Assembly: GCA_964615375.1 (NCBI GenBank)
Contig: CAZTOW010000003.1
Coordinates: 124,001-188,000, forward strand
DNA length: 64,000 nucleotides
Source of the DNA: CAZKWG01 sp964615375
Lineage (GTDB): Bacteria > Myxococcota_A > UBA796 > CAZKWG01
Direction of reading: 5' to 3'
The position numbers were made by a program, and so were the translations under genes. The notes below the pieces were generated by a model that searched no databases, was not told where the DNA came from, and worked only from the letters and a program-made list of their open reading frames with translations. Positions 9,330 to 18,089 of the stretch are shown one piece after another. Each line of letters begins with the position of its first letter. Position 1 is the first letter of the stretch.

Positions 9330-10504
9330 GGCTCCACCTCGAGGGCGCTCTCCTCGCCCCCACGCCCGACCACGGCGTCCAGGAGCTGCATGCCGCGGGT
9401 CATCGCGCGCTGGTAGGTCCGCTTGTAGTTGCTGCCGAGCACCTGGCTCTCCAGGCCGAAGAGGGAGGTCGAGGCGCGGTCCAGGGTCCGGGTCCGGCCC
9501 ACGGCCTCCAGGACCATGCCGGAGAAGCCCTCCCAGATCGCCAGCGGGATCGCGCCCGCCCCGCTCTGGGCGCGGGCCACCACCAGCTCGGCCCCGAGCT
9601 GCGCGGCGCGATCGAGGTGGCGGACCAGATCGCGCTCCAGCGCGGGGAGCCGGGCGAGCTCCTGCGGGCGGTCCAGCACGAGCGCGGTCGAGACCTGCGG
9701 GCCGCTCACGCGCACCTCCCCGTCCCGCTCATCCAGCCGCGCCAGCAGCCAGGCCCGCTCCAGGATCGCGCGGAGCTGCCGCAGCCCGCCCGGCCAGCGC
9801 TGCGCCAGGAGGAGCCCGTGCGCGTCGGGCTCCAGCCGCGCCGTGCTGCCCGGCTCGGTGGACTCCCGGGCGTGGATCTCGCGGAGCATGTGCTCCGACC
9901 AGGGGATGATCTCGTCCCGGCGCTCGCAGAGCGGGGGCAGGTGCACCGGGATGGCGTTGATGCGGAAGTACAGGTCCTCCCGGAAGCGCCCGGTCTTGAC
10001 CAGCCGCTCCAGGTTGGCGTTCGTGCCCACCACGAAGCGCACGTCCGCCTGCCGCGACTCGCCGCCGATCTCCCGGTAGTCCCCGGACTCCAGGACCCGG
10101 AGCAGCAGGGCCTGCTCCGCCATCCCCAGCTTGTCGATCTCGTCGAGGAAGAGGGTTCCGCCGTCCGCCTCGGCCAGCCGCCCCTTGCGGTGCTCCTCGG
10201 CGCCGGTGAACGCGCCGCGCCGGTGGCCGAAGAGCGCGCTGGCCGCGAGCCCCGGCGGGAGGCTGTGCAGGTCGGCGTCCACGAAGGGCCGGGCGCGCCG
10301 ACGCGAGCGCTGGTGGATCCAGGCGGCGAGGCGGGTCTTGCCGATGCCCGTGGGGCCGCGGACCAGGATGGTGGCGCCGCTCTCGGCGAAGCGGGCGACG
10401 TTGGCGTAGATCGGCGCGGTCCTCTCACCGACCACCGGCAACAGCGGGTCGATCGAGGAGGGGGAGACGGGCGCGCGGGAGGTCTTGTGCATCGAGGGCT
10501 CCAT
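9326..10504 (-). CDS. Sigma-54-dependent transcriptional activator lacking an N-terminal sensor domain
   Basis: The 392-residue protein is a bacterial enhancer-binding AAA+ ATPase. It shows Walker A GPTGIGKT (50-57), the sigma-54-contacting loop GAFTGA (97-102) and Walker B GGTLFLDEID (D121, E122). Only about 25 residues precede the AAA+ domain, so there is no receiver, GAF, PAS or FHA module. The C-terminal 130 residues do not show an obvious Fis-type HTH. It overlaps the Ser/Thr kinase gene by four bases, so phosphorylation by that kinase is a plausible input. Two strong sigma-54 promoters lie 4 kb upstream in the same locus and are its likely targets (inference). ATG 10504 is in the sequence ATGGAGCCC. 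Confidence 0.93.
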   Translation of the reverse strand: MEPSMHKTSRAPVSPSSIDPLLPVVGERTAPIYANVARFAESGATILVRGPTGIGKTRLAAWIHQRSRRRARPFVDADLHSLPPGLAASALFGHRRGAFTGAEEHRKGRLAEADGGTLFLDEIDKLGMAEQALLLRVLESGDYREIGGESRQADVRFVVGTNANLERLVKTGRFREDLYFRINAIPVHLPPLCERRDEIIPWSEHMLREIHARESTEPGSTARLEPDAHGLLLAQRWPGGLRQLRAILERAWLLARLDERDGEVRVSGPQVSTALVLDRPQELARLPALERDLVRHLDRAAQLGAELVVARAQSGAGAIPLAIWEGFSGMVLEAVGRTRTLDRASTSLFGLESQVLGSNYKRTYQRAMTRGMQLLDAVVGRGGEESALEVEP

Positions 10505-10556
10505 TCACCGGACACCCTCCCTTGGCCCCAGCCCGCCCGACTGTGACCACAAGCCC

Positions 10557-12284
10557 TCACAGGCCCATCCCCCAGATCAGCACCACCGCGTGGGCCTCCG
10601 GGCTCACCAGCAGGAATTCCGGGCCGCTGACGCGCTCTTCGGAGGCGGCCAGGTCCAGGTCTCCCGCGGCGGCGACCGCCCAGGGCTGATCCCCCGCGCT
10701 CTGGAACCCGACGATGGTGTCCGAGGGCAGCAGCGACACCACCGCCCCCGGCGAGGCCAGCGCCCCGGGCTCCAGCGCGAGCCAGGCCCGCGGGCCCTCC
10801 CCGGCCCCCGCGTCGAAGCCCTCCTCGGGGTCGCTGCCGACCAGCAGATCCGCGCTCCCGTCCAGGGCCGTGTCCCCCGGCAGCGCGACCGAGGCCCCCG
10901 CGCCCCCCAGCTCCAGCGCCCCAACGAAGAGCGCCCCCTCGTCCGGCCCGAGGGTCCCGTCCCCGGGCAGGTCCAGGAAGACCACCGCCCCGCCCACCCG
11001 GCGGCCCCAGGCGTTGGTCGCCCCCGGCGCCCCCAGGACCACGTCGTCCGCCCCGTCCCCGTCCAGGTCGCTCCCTCCCGCCACGGCGGCCCCGAGCTCC
11101 TCTCCGCTGGCGCCCGAGAAGCTCACGTCGGCGATGTCCTCGATGGGCTCGCCCGCGGGGGCGACCTCGTTCAGGCTCTCCTTCCCCAGCAGCAGCCAGG
11201 CTCGCCCGTCCTCTTCGCTGGCGCTGAGCGCCACCAGCAGGTCGCCCCGCCCGTCGCCGTCCACGTCCCCCGCCGATCTCACCAGCGGCGTGCCCGCCGA
11301 GCTCTTGGCCGTGCGCAGGACCCAGGGCTCCGGGTCCTCCTCGTCCGTCGGGCTCATCCCGCCGTAGAGCCAGGCCAGGATCCGCCCCTCGTCCTCGTCC
11401 TCCTCCAAGGGAGAGGAGGGCGCCAGCACCAGCTCCGCCCCGCCGTCCCCGTCCAGATCCTCGGTCAGCGTGATCGCGCCCTGGCGGCCGAGCTTCGTCG
11501 CCGCGAGCTCCATCTTCGAGCCGGCGCTCTCGCAGGGGTCTCCCTCCGTCGCCCCCACCCCGAAGTACAGCACGACCCCGTCGGACCCGTCCCCGTCCGG
11601 GTCGAGCTGGCTCATCGCCAGGTCCACGCAGCCGTCCGCGTCCAGGTCCCCCGAGGCGACCCCCCAGCCCACCACCTCGCCCTCCGAGCCGTGCCACTCC
11701 TCGCAGTCCAGGATCGGCTCGGCCTCGTCGTAGCGCAGCAGGCAGATCTCCCCGTGCTCGTGCCCCCCGTCCTCGGCGGAGAGCGGGTCTCCCAGCCCGA
11801 CCTCGTCGAGCCCGTCGCCGTCCAGATCCCCGAGCAGGCTCACGCTGGAGCCCAGCCGCCCGCCATCATCGAGGGCGAAGCCGCTGGCGTTCTCCCCCGC
11901 CTCGACGAGCTCGTCCAGCGAGACGGTCGTCTCCCAGGTCCAGACCTCCCCGTCGCAGTCCTGGTCCACGCCGTCCCCCGGCGTGTCCTCGGCGCCTGGG
12001 TAGACCGAGGCGTCCGTGTCGTCGCAGTCCTCCTCGAAGGGCTCGACCAGCACGCCGTCCTCGTCCAGGTCATAGGGCTCGTCGAACCTGCCGTCGCAGT
12101 CGTCGTCGAGCCCGTTCGGCAGGCGCTCCTCCTCGGCCAGGGAGCCGGGGTAGACCTCCGGGTCGGACTCGTCGCAGTCCTCCTCGCCGTAGGAGCCGTC
12201 CCCGTCCTGGTCGTAGAGCGCCGCCTTGCTCAGGCAGCCGCCCAGCGCGAGCAATGTTCCCATGAGTGAGAATTTCACAACCAT
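10557..12284 (-). CDS. MopE/FG-GAP repeat lipoprotein
   Basis: The start is ATG 12284, overlapping the upstream gene end by ten bases, giving 575 residues. The N-terminus MVVKFSLMGTLLALGGC is a lipoprotein signal. Residues about 25-115 carry two to three MopE units (DCDESDPEVYPG, DCDDTDASVYPGA) and the rest is FG-GAP repeats such as GDLDGDGLDEVGLGDP. It is more acidic and more degenerate in repeat spacing than the pair at 2.4-7.2 kb. It lies 52 bases before the activator gene on the same strand, inside the leftward run that starts at the sigma-54 promoter near 14.29 kb. Confidence 0.9.
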   Translation of the reverse strand: MVVKFSLMGTLLALGGCLSKAALYDQDGDGSYGEEDCDESDPEVYPGSLAEEERLPNGLDDDCDGRFDEPYDLDEDGVLVEPFEEDCDDTDASVYPGAEDTPGDGVDQDCDGEVWTWETTVSLDELVEAGENASGFALDDGGRLGSSVSLLGDLDGDGLDEVGLGDPLSAEDGGHEHGEICLLRYDEAEPILDCEEWHGSEGEVVGWGVASGDLDADGCVDLAMSQLDPDGDGSDGVVLYFGVGATEGDPCESAGSKMELAATKLGRQGAITLTEDLDGDGGAELVLAPSSPLEEDEDEGRILAWLYGGMSPTDEEDPEPWVLRTAKSSAGTPLVRSAGDVDGDGRGDLLVALSASEEDGRAWLLLGKESLNEVAPAGEPIEDIADVSFSGASGEELGAAVAGGSDLDGDGADDVVLGAPGATNAWGRRVGGAVVFLDLPGDGTLGPDEGALFVGALELGGAGASVALPGDTALDGSADLLVGSDPEEGFDAGAGEGPRAWLALEPGALASPGAVVSLLPSDTIVGFQSAGDQPWAVAAAGDLDLAASEERVSGPEFLLVSPEAHAVVLIWGMGL

Positions 12285-14257
12285 CGAATCAATCCTACGC
12301 GGAGCACGGGTTGAGGGGAGAAGGGCTCGTCGGCCAGCGCGGTGTAGCTGAGGCCGCCGGTGGCCTGGAGCCGCAGGGTGTCCGACATGCGCAGCCGGGC
12401 GCCCAGCGTGAGATCGACCACCGGCGGGGGCAGGCTGGCCCCGTCCGCGGCGTCGGAGGCCAGCAGGAACCCGGCGGAGAGCTCGGCGAGCGGGTTGAAG
12501 TCCCGCCGATCCGGGCGCCAGCCCAGGCACAGCCGGCTGCGCATCACGAGCCCGGCCGCCAGATCCCGCGAGACGTTGAGCGGCTCCGGGCTCCAGGCCA
12601 GATCCTGGGCGAGCCCCAGCGCCAGCGGGCTGGCCGCCGAGGGGCCCAGGCGCCAGCCGACCTGCAGGGTGCCGCCGAGGGTGTCCACGGGGAGCTCGGG
12701 ACCGGGGACGCGCAGCCACTGGCCGGAGCTCGCCACGAACACGCGCCGCGCGGGGGGGAGCTCGGGGTCGGGATCGTCGGGCCCCAGCCGCCCGCCCCAG
12801 GGCGCGCGCACCGGGGGCAGCCCCTCCAGGTCCGCCTCCTCGCCGAAGGCGCAGGGGTCCAGCGCGACGTCCCCCTGCGCGCTCACGGACACGCACAGGC
12901 GCTCGCCGGCGTCGATGCGCTCCTCCTGGTGCAGGACGCGGCCCTCCTCGGTGTAGCCGAGGCGGTGGACCCCCGGCGAGAGCGTCACGGTCATCGGGCC
13001 GCCCACCAGCGGCGCGCCGTCCAGGGTCCAGACGCCGGGGCCCGGGTTCATCAGGAGGTGCGCGGGCTCCTCGCGGCTCAGGCGCAGGGCGGCCTGCCCC
13101 CACAGCGCGCCGAACATCGTGTTCTCCAGGTAGGCGCTGGCGACCGGCTCGCAGGCGCCCCCGTAGGCCGCCGCCGCCTGGCGCAGCAGGGGCTCCGCGC
13201 CGTCCTCTCCCAGCAGCACGCGGAGCAGGGCGGCGTGGACCTGCACCCGGCAGCGGGAGTCGGCGTCCAGGCGGGCCTCCAGCGTGGACATGCCCAGGTA
13301 GAGGCGATCGTAGGTGACCCGGAGCTTCCTCAGATCCGCCTCGACCTCCGACGACGCCCCCGGGGCGCCGCCCTCTCCCGTCTCGCCCTCTTCGCCGGTC
13401 AGGCCCGTCGCCGCCGCCCGGAGCGAGCTGAGCTCGCGCTGCGCCTCGTCCACCGCGTCCATCACCTCGCTCAGCCGGCGCGCGTTCGTGGACGCCAGCA
13501 CCTCCAGCTGGCGGATCTGGTCGCGCAGCGCGCCGTCGCGGAAGGGGTCGTTCGGGTTCTCCAGGCGGCGGACCATGGTCTCCATGTCCCGGCGCAGCTG
13601 GTCCTCGCTGGAGCCCTGGGCCAGGGCCGACTCGGTGAGCTGGCGCGCGGCGTCGCCGAGGCCCTGGACGGAGATCTGGAGGTTCAGGCGGGCCTCGTCC
13701 ACCCGGGCCAGGGCCGTCTCCTCGCTCCCGGAGGCGACGAGGTGCCAGCGCACGCCCTGGCGCGCGCTCCACCAGCGGTCCAGATCCTCGCGGGCGACCA
13801 GCGCGTCGGCGCCCAGCGAGAGCAGGTGGGTGCGCAGGGCCCGGACGCCCTGCTCGGCGCGGGCGGCCTGCTCGTCGATGCGCACCTGCATCTCGGCCCG
13901 CGCGCGGTCGATCACGGCGGGGTCGCTGTTGGCCAGCGTCAGCTCCGACTTCGCGCGGGCCAGGCTCTCCTGCACCTCGGAGAGGCTCTGCGTCAGCACG
14001 GCGCGCCGCGCCTCCAGGTTCATCAGCACCATCTCGTAGGACGCGATGGTGCGTTGGATCTCGGCTCCCGAGACCAGCCGGCCCTCCGCCAGCACGCGGT
14101 GGCGCAGCCAGCGGGCGTAGCCGTGCTCCAGCTCCTCCTCGGCGGACTGGAATTCGGAGAACCAGAGGGTGGGAGCTGGGTAGTCCCAGGGCTCCGGCTG
14201 CTCGGCCAGGGGGTCCGGGGTCTCGGCGAGCGCCAACGGGATCAGGAGCGTGAGCAT
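12275..14257 (-). CDS. Secreted protein with coiled coil, PEGA-like segment and possible C-terminal beta-barrel
   Basis: ATG 14257 gives 660 residues with a short signal peptide (MLTLLIPLALAETPD). Residues about 40-330 are Glu/Arg/Leu-rich and strongly helical, likely coiled coil. A segment near 440-470 (LDGAPLVGGPMTVTLSPGVH) resembles PEGA-type surface domains. The C-terminal 180 residues alternate polar and hydrophobic residues and end in LRVGLIRWL, consistent with an outer-membrane strand bundle, but this is inference. It is the first gene after a good sigma-54 promoter at 14287-14302, with a leader of about 19 bases. No firm family was recognised. Confidence 0.85.
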   Translation of the reverse strand: MLTLLIPLALAETPDPLAEQPEPWDYPAPTLWFSEFQSAEEELEHGYARWLRHRVLAEGRLVSGAEIQRTIASYEMVLMNLEARRAVLTQSLSEVQESLARAKSELTLANSDPAVIDRARAEMQVRIDEQAARAEQGVRALRTHLLSLGADALVAREDLDRWWSARQGVRWHLVASGSEETALARVDEARLNLQISVQGLGDAARQLTESALAQGSSEDQLRRDMETMVRRLENPNDPFRDGALRDQIRQLEVLASTNARRLSEVMDAVDEAQRELSSLRAAATGLTGEEGETGEGGAPGASSEVEADLRKLRVTYDRLYLGMSTLEARLDADSRCRVQVHAALLRVLLGEDGAEPLLRQAAAAYGGACEPVASAYLENTMFGALWGQAALRLSREEPAHLLMNPGPGVWTLDGAPLVGGPMTVTLSPGVHRLGYTEEGRVLHQEERIDAGERLCVSVSAQGDVALDPCAFGEEADLEGLPPVRAPWGGRLGPDDPDPELPPARRVFVASSGQWLRVPGPELPVDTLGGTLQVGWRLGPSAASPLALGLAQDLAWSPEPLNVSRDLAAGLVMRSRLCLGWRPDRRDFNPLAELSAGFLLASDAADGASLPPPVVDLTLGARLRMSDTLRLQATGGLSYTALADEPFSPQPVLRVGLIRWL

Positions 14258-14286
14258 GGGTGACGTGTGACCTCGGCCCGGAGGGA

Positions 14287-14302
14287 AGCAAGGGCCGTGC
14301 CA
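14287..14302 (-). promoter_or_regulatory. Sigma-54 promoter (-24/-12), leftward
   Basis: Read on the minus strand the site is TGGCACG, four bases, then TTGCT, matching both core boxes of the sigma-54 consensus with correct spacing of the invariant GG and GC. The predicted transcript start is about 14276, some 19 bases before ATG 14257. It needs an enhancer-binding activator; one is encoded at 9326-10504 in the transcript it would drive. Confidence 0.85.
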
Positions 14303-14431
14303 TCCCGAAAACGGGCTCGCCTCCGAGGGCGGGGCCCTGGACGCCTCCTGGGGCGATGGCGCCCGCGGCCCGACGCATCGTCCGAGGATGACCGTCCCCC
14401 CCCGACCACGGAGCGAGGCCGGCTCCCGCGC

Positions 14432-14447
14432 TGGCACGCTGGTTGCA
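14432..14447 (+). promoter_or_regulatory. Sigma-54 promoter (-24/-12), rightward
   Basis: TGGCACGCTGGTTGCA matches the sigma-54 consensus in both boxes, with GG at 14433-14434 and GC at 14445-14446 twelve bases apart. The predicted start of transcription is near 14458, about 20 bases before ATG 14478. It is divergent to the equally good site at 14287-14302. The 129 bases between them are where shared activator-binding sites would be expected; only a short CCCG/CGGG dyad at 14304-14315 stands out there. Confidence 0.88.
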
Positions 14448-14477
14448 ACGGGGGAGGGCGAACCGCTCGGAGAGCCC

Positions 14478-15869
14478 ATGCGCGTCATCCCCACCACCCT
14501 CCTCCTCCTGCTCGCCGCCTGCGCCCCCTCCGGGCCCGGCGCGGACACCGAGACCGGCGCCTCCCCGCCCGGCGAGTCCGCCGCGCCCGACAGCGACGAG
14601 GCGAGCCACGAGATCTGCTGGAACGACGACGACGACGACGGCGACGGCCTCATCGACGACGACGATCCCGACTGCGACGCCACGCGCCCCGAGGACGAGA
14701 CCCTGGACGTCGATCGCGACGGCTGGCCCGAGGACACCACCGACAACACGGACGAGGACTGCGACGACAACGACCGGCGCGTTCACCCCGGCGCCACGGA
14801 GATCTGCAACGGCGTGGACGACGACTGCGACGACCAGATCGACGAGACCGACGGCACCACCACCCTGGACGGCCAGGAGGTCCCCTACGCCCCCGGGTGC
14901 ACCTGGACCTGGCCCGACCGCGACGGCGACGGCTACGGGACCGCCGAGCTCCGCCGCGACGGTCGCACCCCCGCCTGCACCTGCGCGCCCCCCGAGCCGG
15001 TGGAGGGGGTGACCTGGGTGGCGGACGACACCGACTGCGACGACGACGACGAGGACCACCACCCCGGCGCGGAGCCCCTCTGCGACGGCAGCACCGACGA
15101 CGACTGCGACGGGCTGGACGACGACGAGGCGGTCCCCCTCGAGGTCGCCTGCGAGACGCTCGAGGACAGCTTCTGCGCCGACGGGGGCTGTGAGGACTGG
15201 TACCTGGACTGGGACAGCGACGGCTACGGGGACGCCGCCTCGACGCGCTGCCTGTGCACGGACGAGATCACCGACGAGCTCGACGCGCTGCTCGGCCGGG
15301 TGGACGACGATCGGGACTGCGACGATCACGACGCAGACTGGCATTTCATCATCCTGTATTATGACCGGGACGGCGACGGCTACGGAGACGACGAGCTGGA
15401 CGGTGAGCCCATGTGCGGCCCCGGCCTGCCTGCGCCCACGACCCGCCTGGGCATGGAGTCCTACACCGCGCCCAACGCCGGGGACTGCGACGACGGCGAC
15501 AAGGAGATCAACCCCGGCGCGGAAGAGGTCTGCGACAGCTCGGACGTGGACGAGGACTGCTCGGGCGAGGCCGACGAGGAGCAGTCCACCTACTGCGAGG
15601 ACTACTACGACGACGACGACGGCGACGGCTTCGGCGACACCACCTCCTTGCGCTGCCTCTGCGATCCGCTCACCGGCCCCGCCCCGCCCGAGGAGGACGG
15701 AGACGACGAGTACAACTACACCACGCAGGACCCGGACGACTGCGACGACACGGACGCGGACGTCTTCCCAGGGAACGACGAGACGGAGTGCAACGACACG
15801 GACGACGACTGCGACGACTCCACCTTGGATGACCCCGACGGCACCTGCGCCACGGACACGGGAGCTTGA
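14478..15869 (+). CDS. MopE-repeat lipoprotein without FG-GAP repeats
   Basis: ATG 14478 follows GGAGAG at 14469-14474 and gives 463 residues. The signal ends in a lipobox (LLLLAAC). The mature protein is extremely acidic and made almost wholly of MopE-type units (DCDDNDRRVHPGATEICNG, CDGSTDDDCDG) separated by DGDGYG turns, with regularly placed Cys that may form disulfides. No FG-GAP propeller is present. It is the first gene after the rightward sigma-54 promoter and is followed after one base by a second protein of the same type. Calcium or other metal binding is expected from the family, not shown here. Confidence 0.92.
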   Translation: MRVIPTTLLLLLAACAPSGPGADTETGASPPGESAAPDSDEASHEICWNDDDDDGDGLIDDDDPDCDATRPEDETLDVDRDGWPEDTTDNTDEDCDDNDRRVHPGATEICNGVDDDCDDQIDETDGTTTLDGQEVPYAPGCTWTWPDRDGDGYGTAELRRDGRTPACTCAPPEPVEGVTWVADDTDCDDDDEDHHPGAEPLCDGSTDDDCDGLDDDEAVPLEVACETLEDSFCADGGCEDWYLDWDSDGYGDAASTRCLCTDEITDELDALLGRVDDDRDCDDHDADWHFIILYYDRDGDGYGDDELDGEPMCGPGLPAPTTRLGMESYTAPNAGDCDDGDKEINPGAEEVCDSSDVDEDCSGEADEEQSTYCEDYYDDDDGDGFGDTTSLRCLCDPLTGPAPPEEDGDDEYNYTTQDPDDCDDTDADVFPGNDETECNDTDDDCDDSTLDDPDGTCATDTGA

Positions 15870-15870
15870 G

Positions 15871-18078
15871 ATGTTGAAAGCCAGCATGGTACACGGGCTC
15901 GCGCTGACCCTCCTGACGCTGCTCAGCGCATGCAGCCTCCCGAGCTTCAAGGCCGAGGACGCGGACGCGGACGGCGACGGCTTCGTGGCGAAGGAGGACT
16001 GCGACGACGCGGACATCGAGGTCCACCCAGGCGCCCCCGAAGACTGTTCCAATGACGAAGACGACAACTGCGACGGCTTCAAGGACGACGACGACCAGGA
16101 CTGCACGTCCGCGAACGCGGGCAGCTCCGACCTGGGCGTGGATCAGGACGGCGACAGCTGGTCTCTCCCCGAAGACTGCGACGACGACGACCGCGAGGTC
16201 TACCCCGGCGCCCCGGAGCGCTGCGAGGAGGACGACGAGGCGCCCATCGACCAGGACTGCGGCGGCACGCCCGAGGCCGACGTCGAGGGCGAGGAGGCCG
16301 AGGGCTGCGTGCTCTGGGCCCCCGATCTCGACGGAGACGGCTTCGGCGACGAGGACGCGGGGACGCTGTGCACCTGCGCCGAGCCCGAGCCCACGGAGAC
16401 CGTGCCCCAGTGGGCCAGCGGCGTGGATGACGGAGCGAGCTGGGACTGCGACGACGCCGACCCCCTCGTCTACCCCGGCGCCGAGCCCTCCTGCGCGACC
16501 GAGGGCCTGGACGCCGACTGCGACGGCGAGGTGGACGAGGAGCCGTTCCCCGACTGTGTCGTCTGGTACGAGGACAGGGACGGCGACGGCCTCGGCGAGC
16601 CCGACGAGACCCTCTGCGCCTGCGAGCAGCCCGCGGGCTACGTCGCCACCGCCGACGATTGTACGTCCGCGGAGAAGGAGACCTGGTACCGCGACGCCGA
16701 CGGCGACGGCGCCGGGGTCGAGGGGGACACGACCTCCGACGGAACGCCCCCCTCGCGGGTGCTCTGCGCCGCGGAGGGCGTCTACACCGCCGAGACCGCC
16801 GGGGACTGCGACGACACGGACGCCTCCGTCGGGCCGGACATGGAGGAGGATTGCGACGAGACGGTGGATCGGGACTGTGACGGAAACATGACCGCGGAGG
16901 ACGCGACCAACTGTATTGACTTCTACTACGACTACGACGGCGACGGCTGGGCGCCCGAGGACGCCGCCGAGACCCGCTGCTTCTGCTCCGAAGAGGGTGA
17001 GGGCTACTGGCGGGCGCGCGTGGTGGGGGACTGCATGGACAAGGGAGAGACCTCCGCCGAGCGGCTCATCGACCAGGACATCAACCCGGAGGCGACCGAG
17101 ACCTGCGACGACTACGACAACGACTGTGACGGCTCCGTGGATGAGTTCGTCGCCATGGAGGCCTGGCTGGACGCGGACGACGACGGGTACGGTGACCCCG
17201 ACGTCAAAGCGGAGCTGTGCGGTGACGAGCTCCTTTCCCTCGGCTACGTCGACAACGCGGATGACTGCGACGACGAGGACGACACGGTCTACGAGGGCGC
17301 GCCCGAGCTCTGCGATGACCAGGACAATGACTGCGACCGGATCACCGACGAGGGCGTCAAGACCCGCTACTACCTGGACAACGACAAGGACGGCTACGGC
17401 TCGACCACCACGGCCTCTGTCTGTCCGAACGACGACGGTTCCATCCCAGATGGCTACGCAGACAACGCGGATGACTGCGACGACACCGACAAGAAGGAGC
17501 CGAAGCTGCGCGTCGTGGACGGGGACGGGGACGGCTTCGGGGACGAGAGCGGCTCCGCCGAGCTGAGCTGCGAGAGCGATGGATACTCACTCCCCTCTGC
17601 AGCTACCGACTGTGATGACGACGACGACGCGATCAACCCTGACGCCAAGGAGGTCTGCGACGACGTGGACAACGATTGTGACGGACTCCCCGACGACACG
17701 GATGACACCTTCATCGAGAAAGAAGGGTGCTGCAACCTCTATCGGGATGAGGACGGCGACGGATATGGCGATCCGCCCAGCATCCTCGAGACGACCTACT
17801 GCCTCTGCAGCTTGGACGGGGTCACTGGCTACTCCTTCAGCGACGCAGACTGCGACGATGACGATCCTGACGTGAGCCCTACCGCGACGGGCCTGGACGC
17901 GGATGGAGAGCCGCTGAGCTGTCCGGACTACGACCCGGAGACCTTCGTCGTCGAGACGACCTACGCCCCGACCGCCGAAGACCCGGACCGTCACACGGGC
18001 ATGTGCCGGTACTACATCTCGCCCACCACCGAGTCCAGCGCCGAGTCCAGCGCCTCGTCCTCCAGCGCCACCCCCTGA
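15871..18078 (+). CDS. Large MopE-repeat lipoprotein
   Basis: ATG 15871 follows the previous stop by one base and gives 735 residues. The signal peptide ends in LLSAC (lipobox). Nearly the entire mature chain is MopE-type repeats, with more than ten units of the type DCDD....YPGA...C and many DGDGYG or DGDGFG loops. The C-terminus finishes in a Ser/Ala-rich tail. It lacks the FG-GAP propeller seen in most lipoproteins of this window. Its position between the promoter-proximal lipoprotein and the secreted two-helix protein places it inside the rightward operon. Confidence 0.92.
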   Translation: MLKASMVHGLALTLLTLLSACSLPSFKAEDADADGDGFVAKEDCDDADIEVHPGAPEDCSNDEDDNCDGFKDDDDQDCTSANAGSSDLGVDQDGDSWSLPEDCDDDDREVYPGAPERCEEDDEAPIDQDCGGTPEADVEGEEAEGCVLWAPDLDGDGFGDEDAGTLCTCAEPEPTETVPQWASGVDDGASWDCDDADPLVYPGAEPSCATEGLDADCDGEVDEEPFPDCVVWYEDRDGDGLGEPDETLCACEQPAGYVATADDCTSAEKETWYRDADGDGAGVEGDTTSDGTPPSRVLCAAEGVYTAETAGDCDDTDASVGPDMEEDCDETVDRDCDGNMTAEDATNCIDFYYDYDGDGWAPEDAAETRCFCSEEGEGYWRARVVGDCMDKGETSAERLIDQDINPEATETCDDYDNDCDGSVDEFVAMEAWLDADDDGYGDPDVKAELCGDELLSLGYVDNADDCDDEDDTVYEGAPELCDDQDNDCDRITDEGVKTRYYLDNDKDGYGSTTTASVCPNDDGSIPDGYADNADDCDDTDKKEPKLRVVDGDGDGFGDESGSAELSCESDGYSLPSAATDCDDDDDAINPDAKEVCDDVDNDCDGLPDDTDDTFIEKEGCCNLYRDEDGDGYGDPPSILETTYCLCSLDGVTGYSFSDADCDDDDPDVSPTATGLDADGEPLSCPDYDPETFVVETTYAPTAEDPDRHTGMCRYYISPTTESSAESSASSSSATP

Positions 18079-18089
18079 CCGGAGCCCCC

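Noticed and set aside
10536..10548. Short TGTG/CACA dyad upstream of the sigma-54 activator as a CRP-type site
   Set aside because: The half-sites are two bases apart rather than the six of CRP sites, and four-base arms are expected by chance.
10557..16106. A very long open frame on the minus strand running through 14.3-16.1 kb and into the lipoprotein gene
   Set aside because: Only its last 575 codons (from ATG 12284) carry a signal and MopE/FG-GAP repeats. The rest is antisense to clear coding sequence and reflects high GC content.
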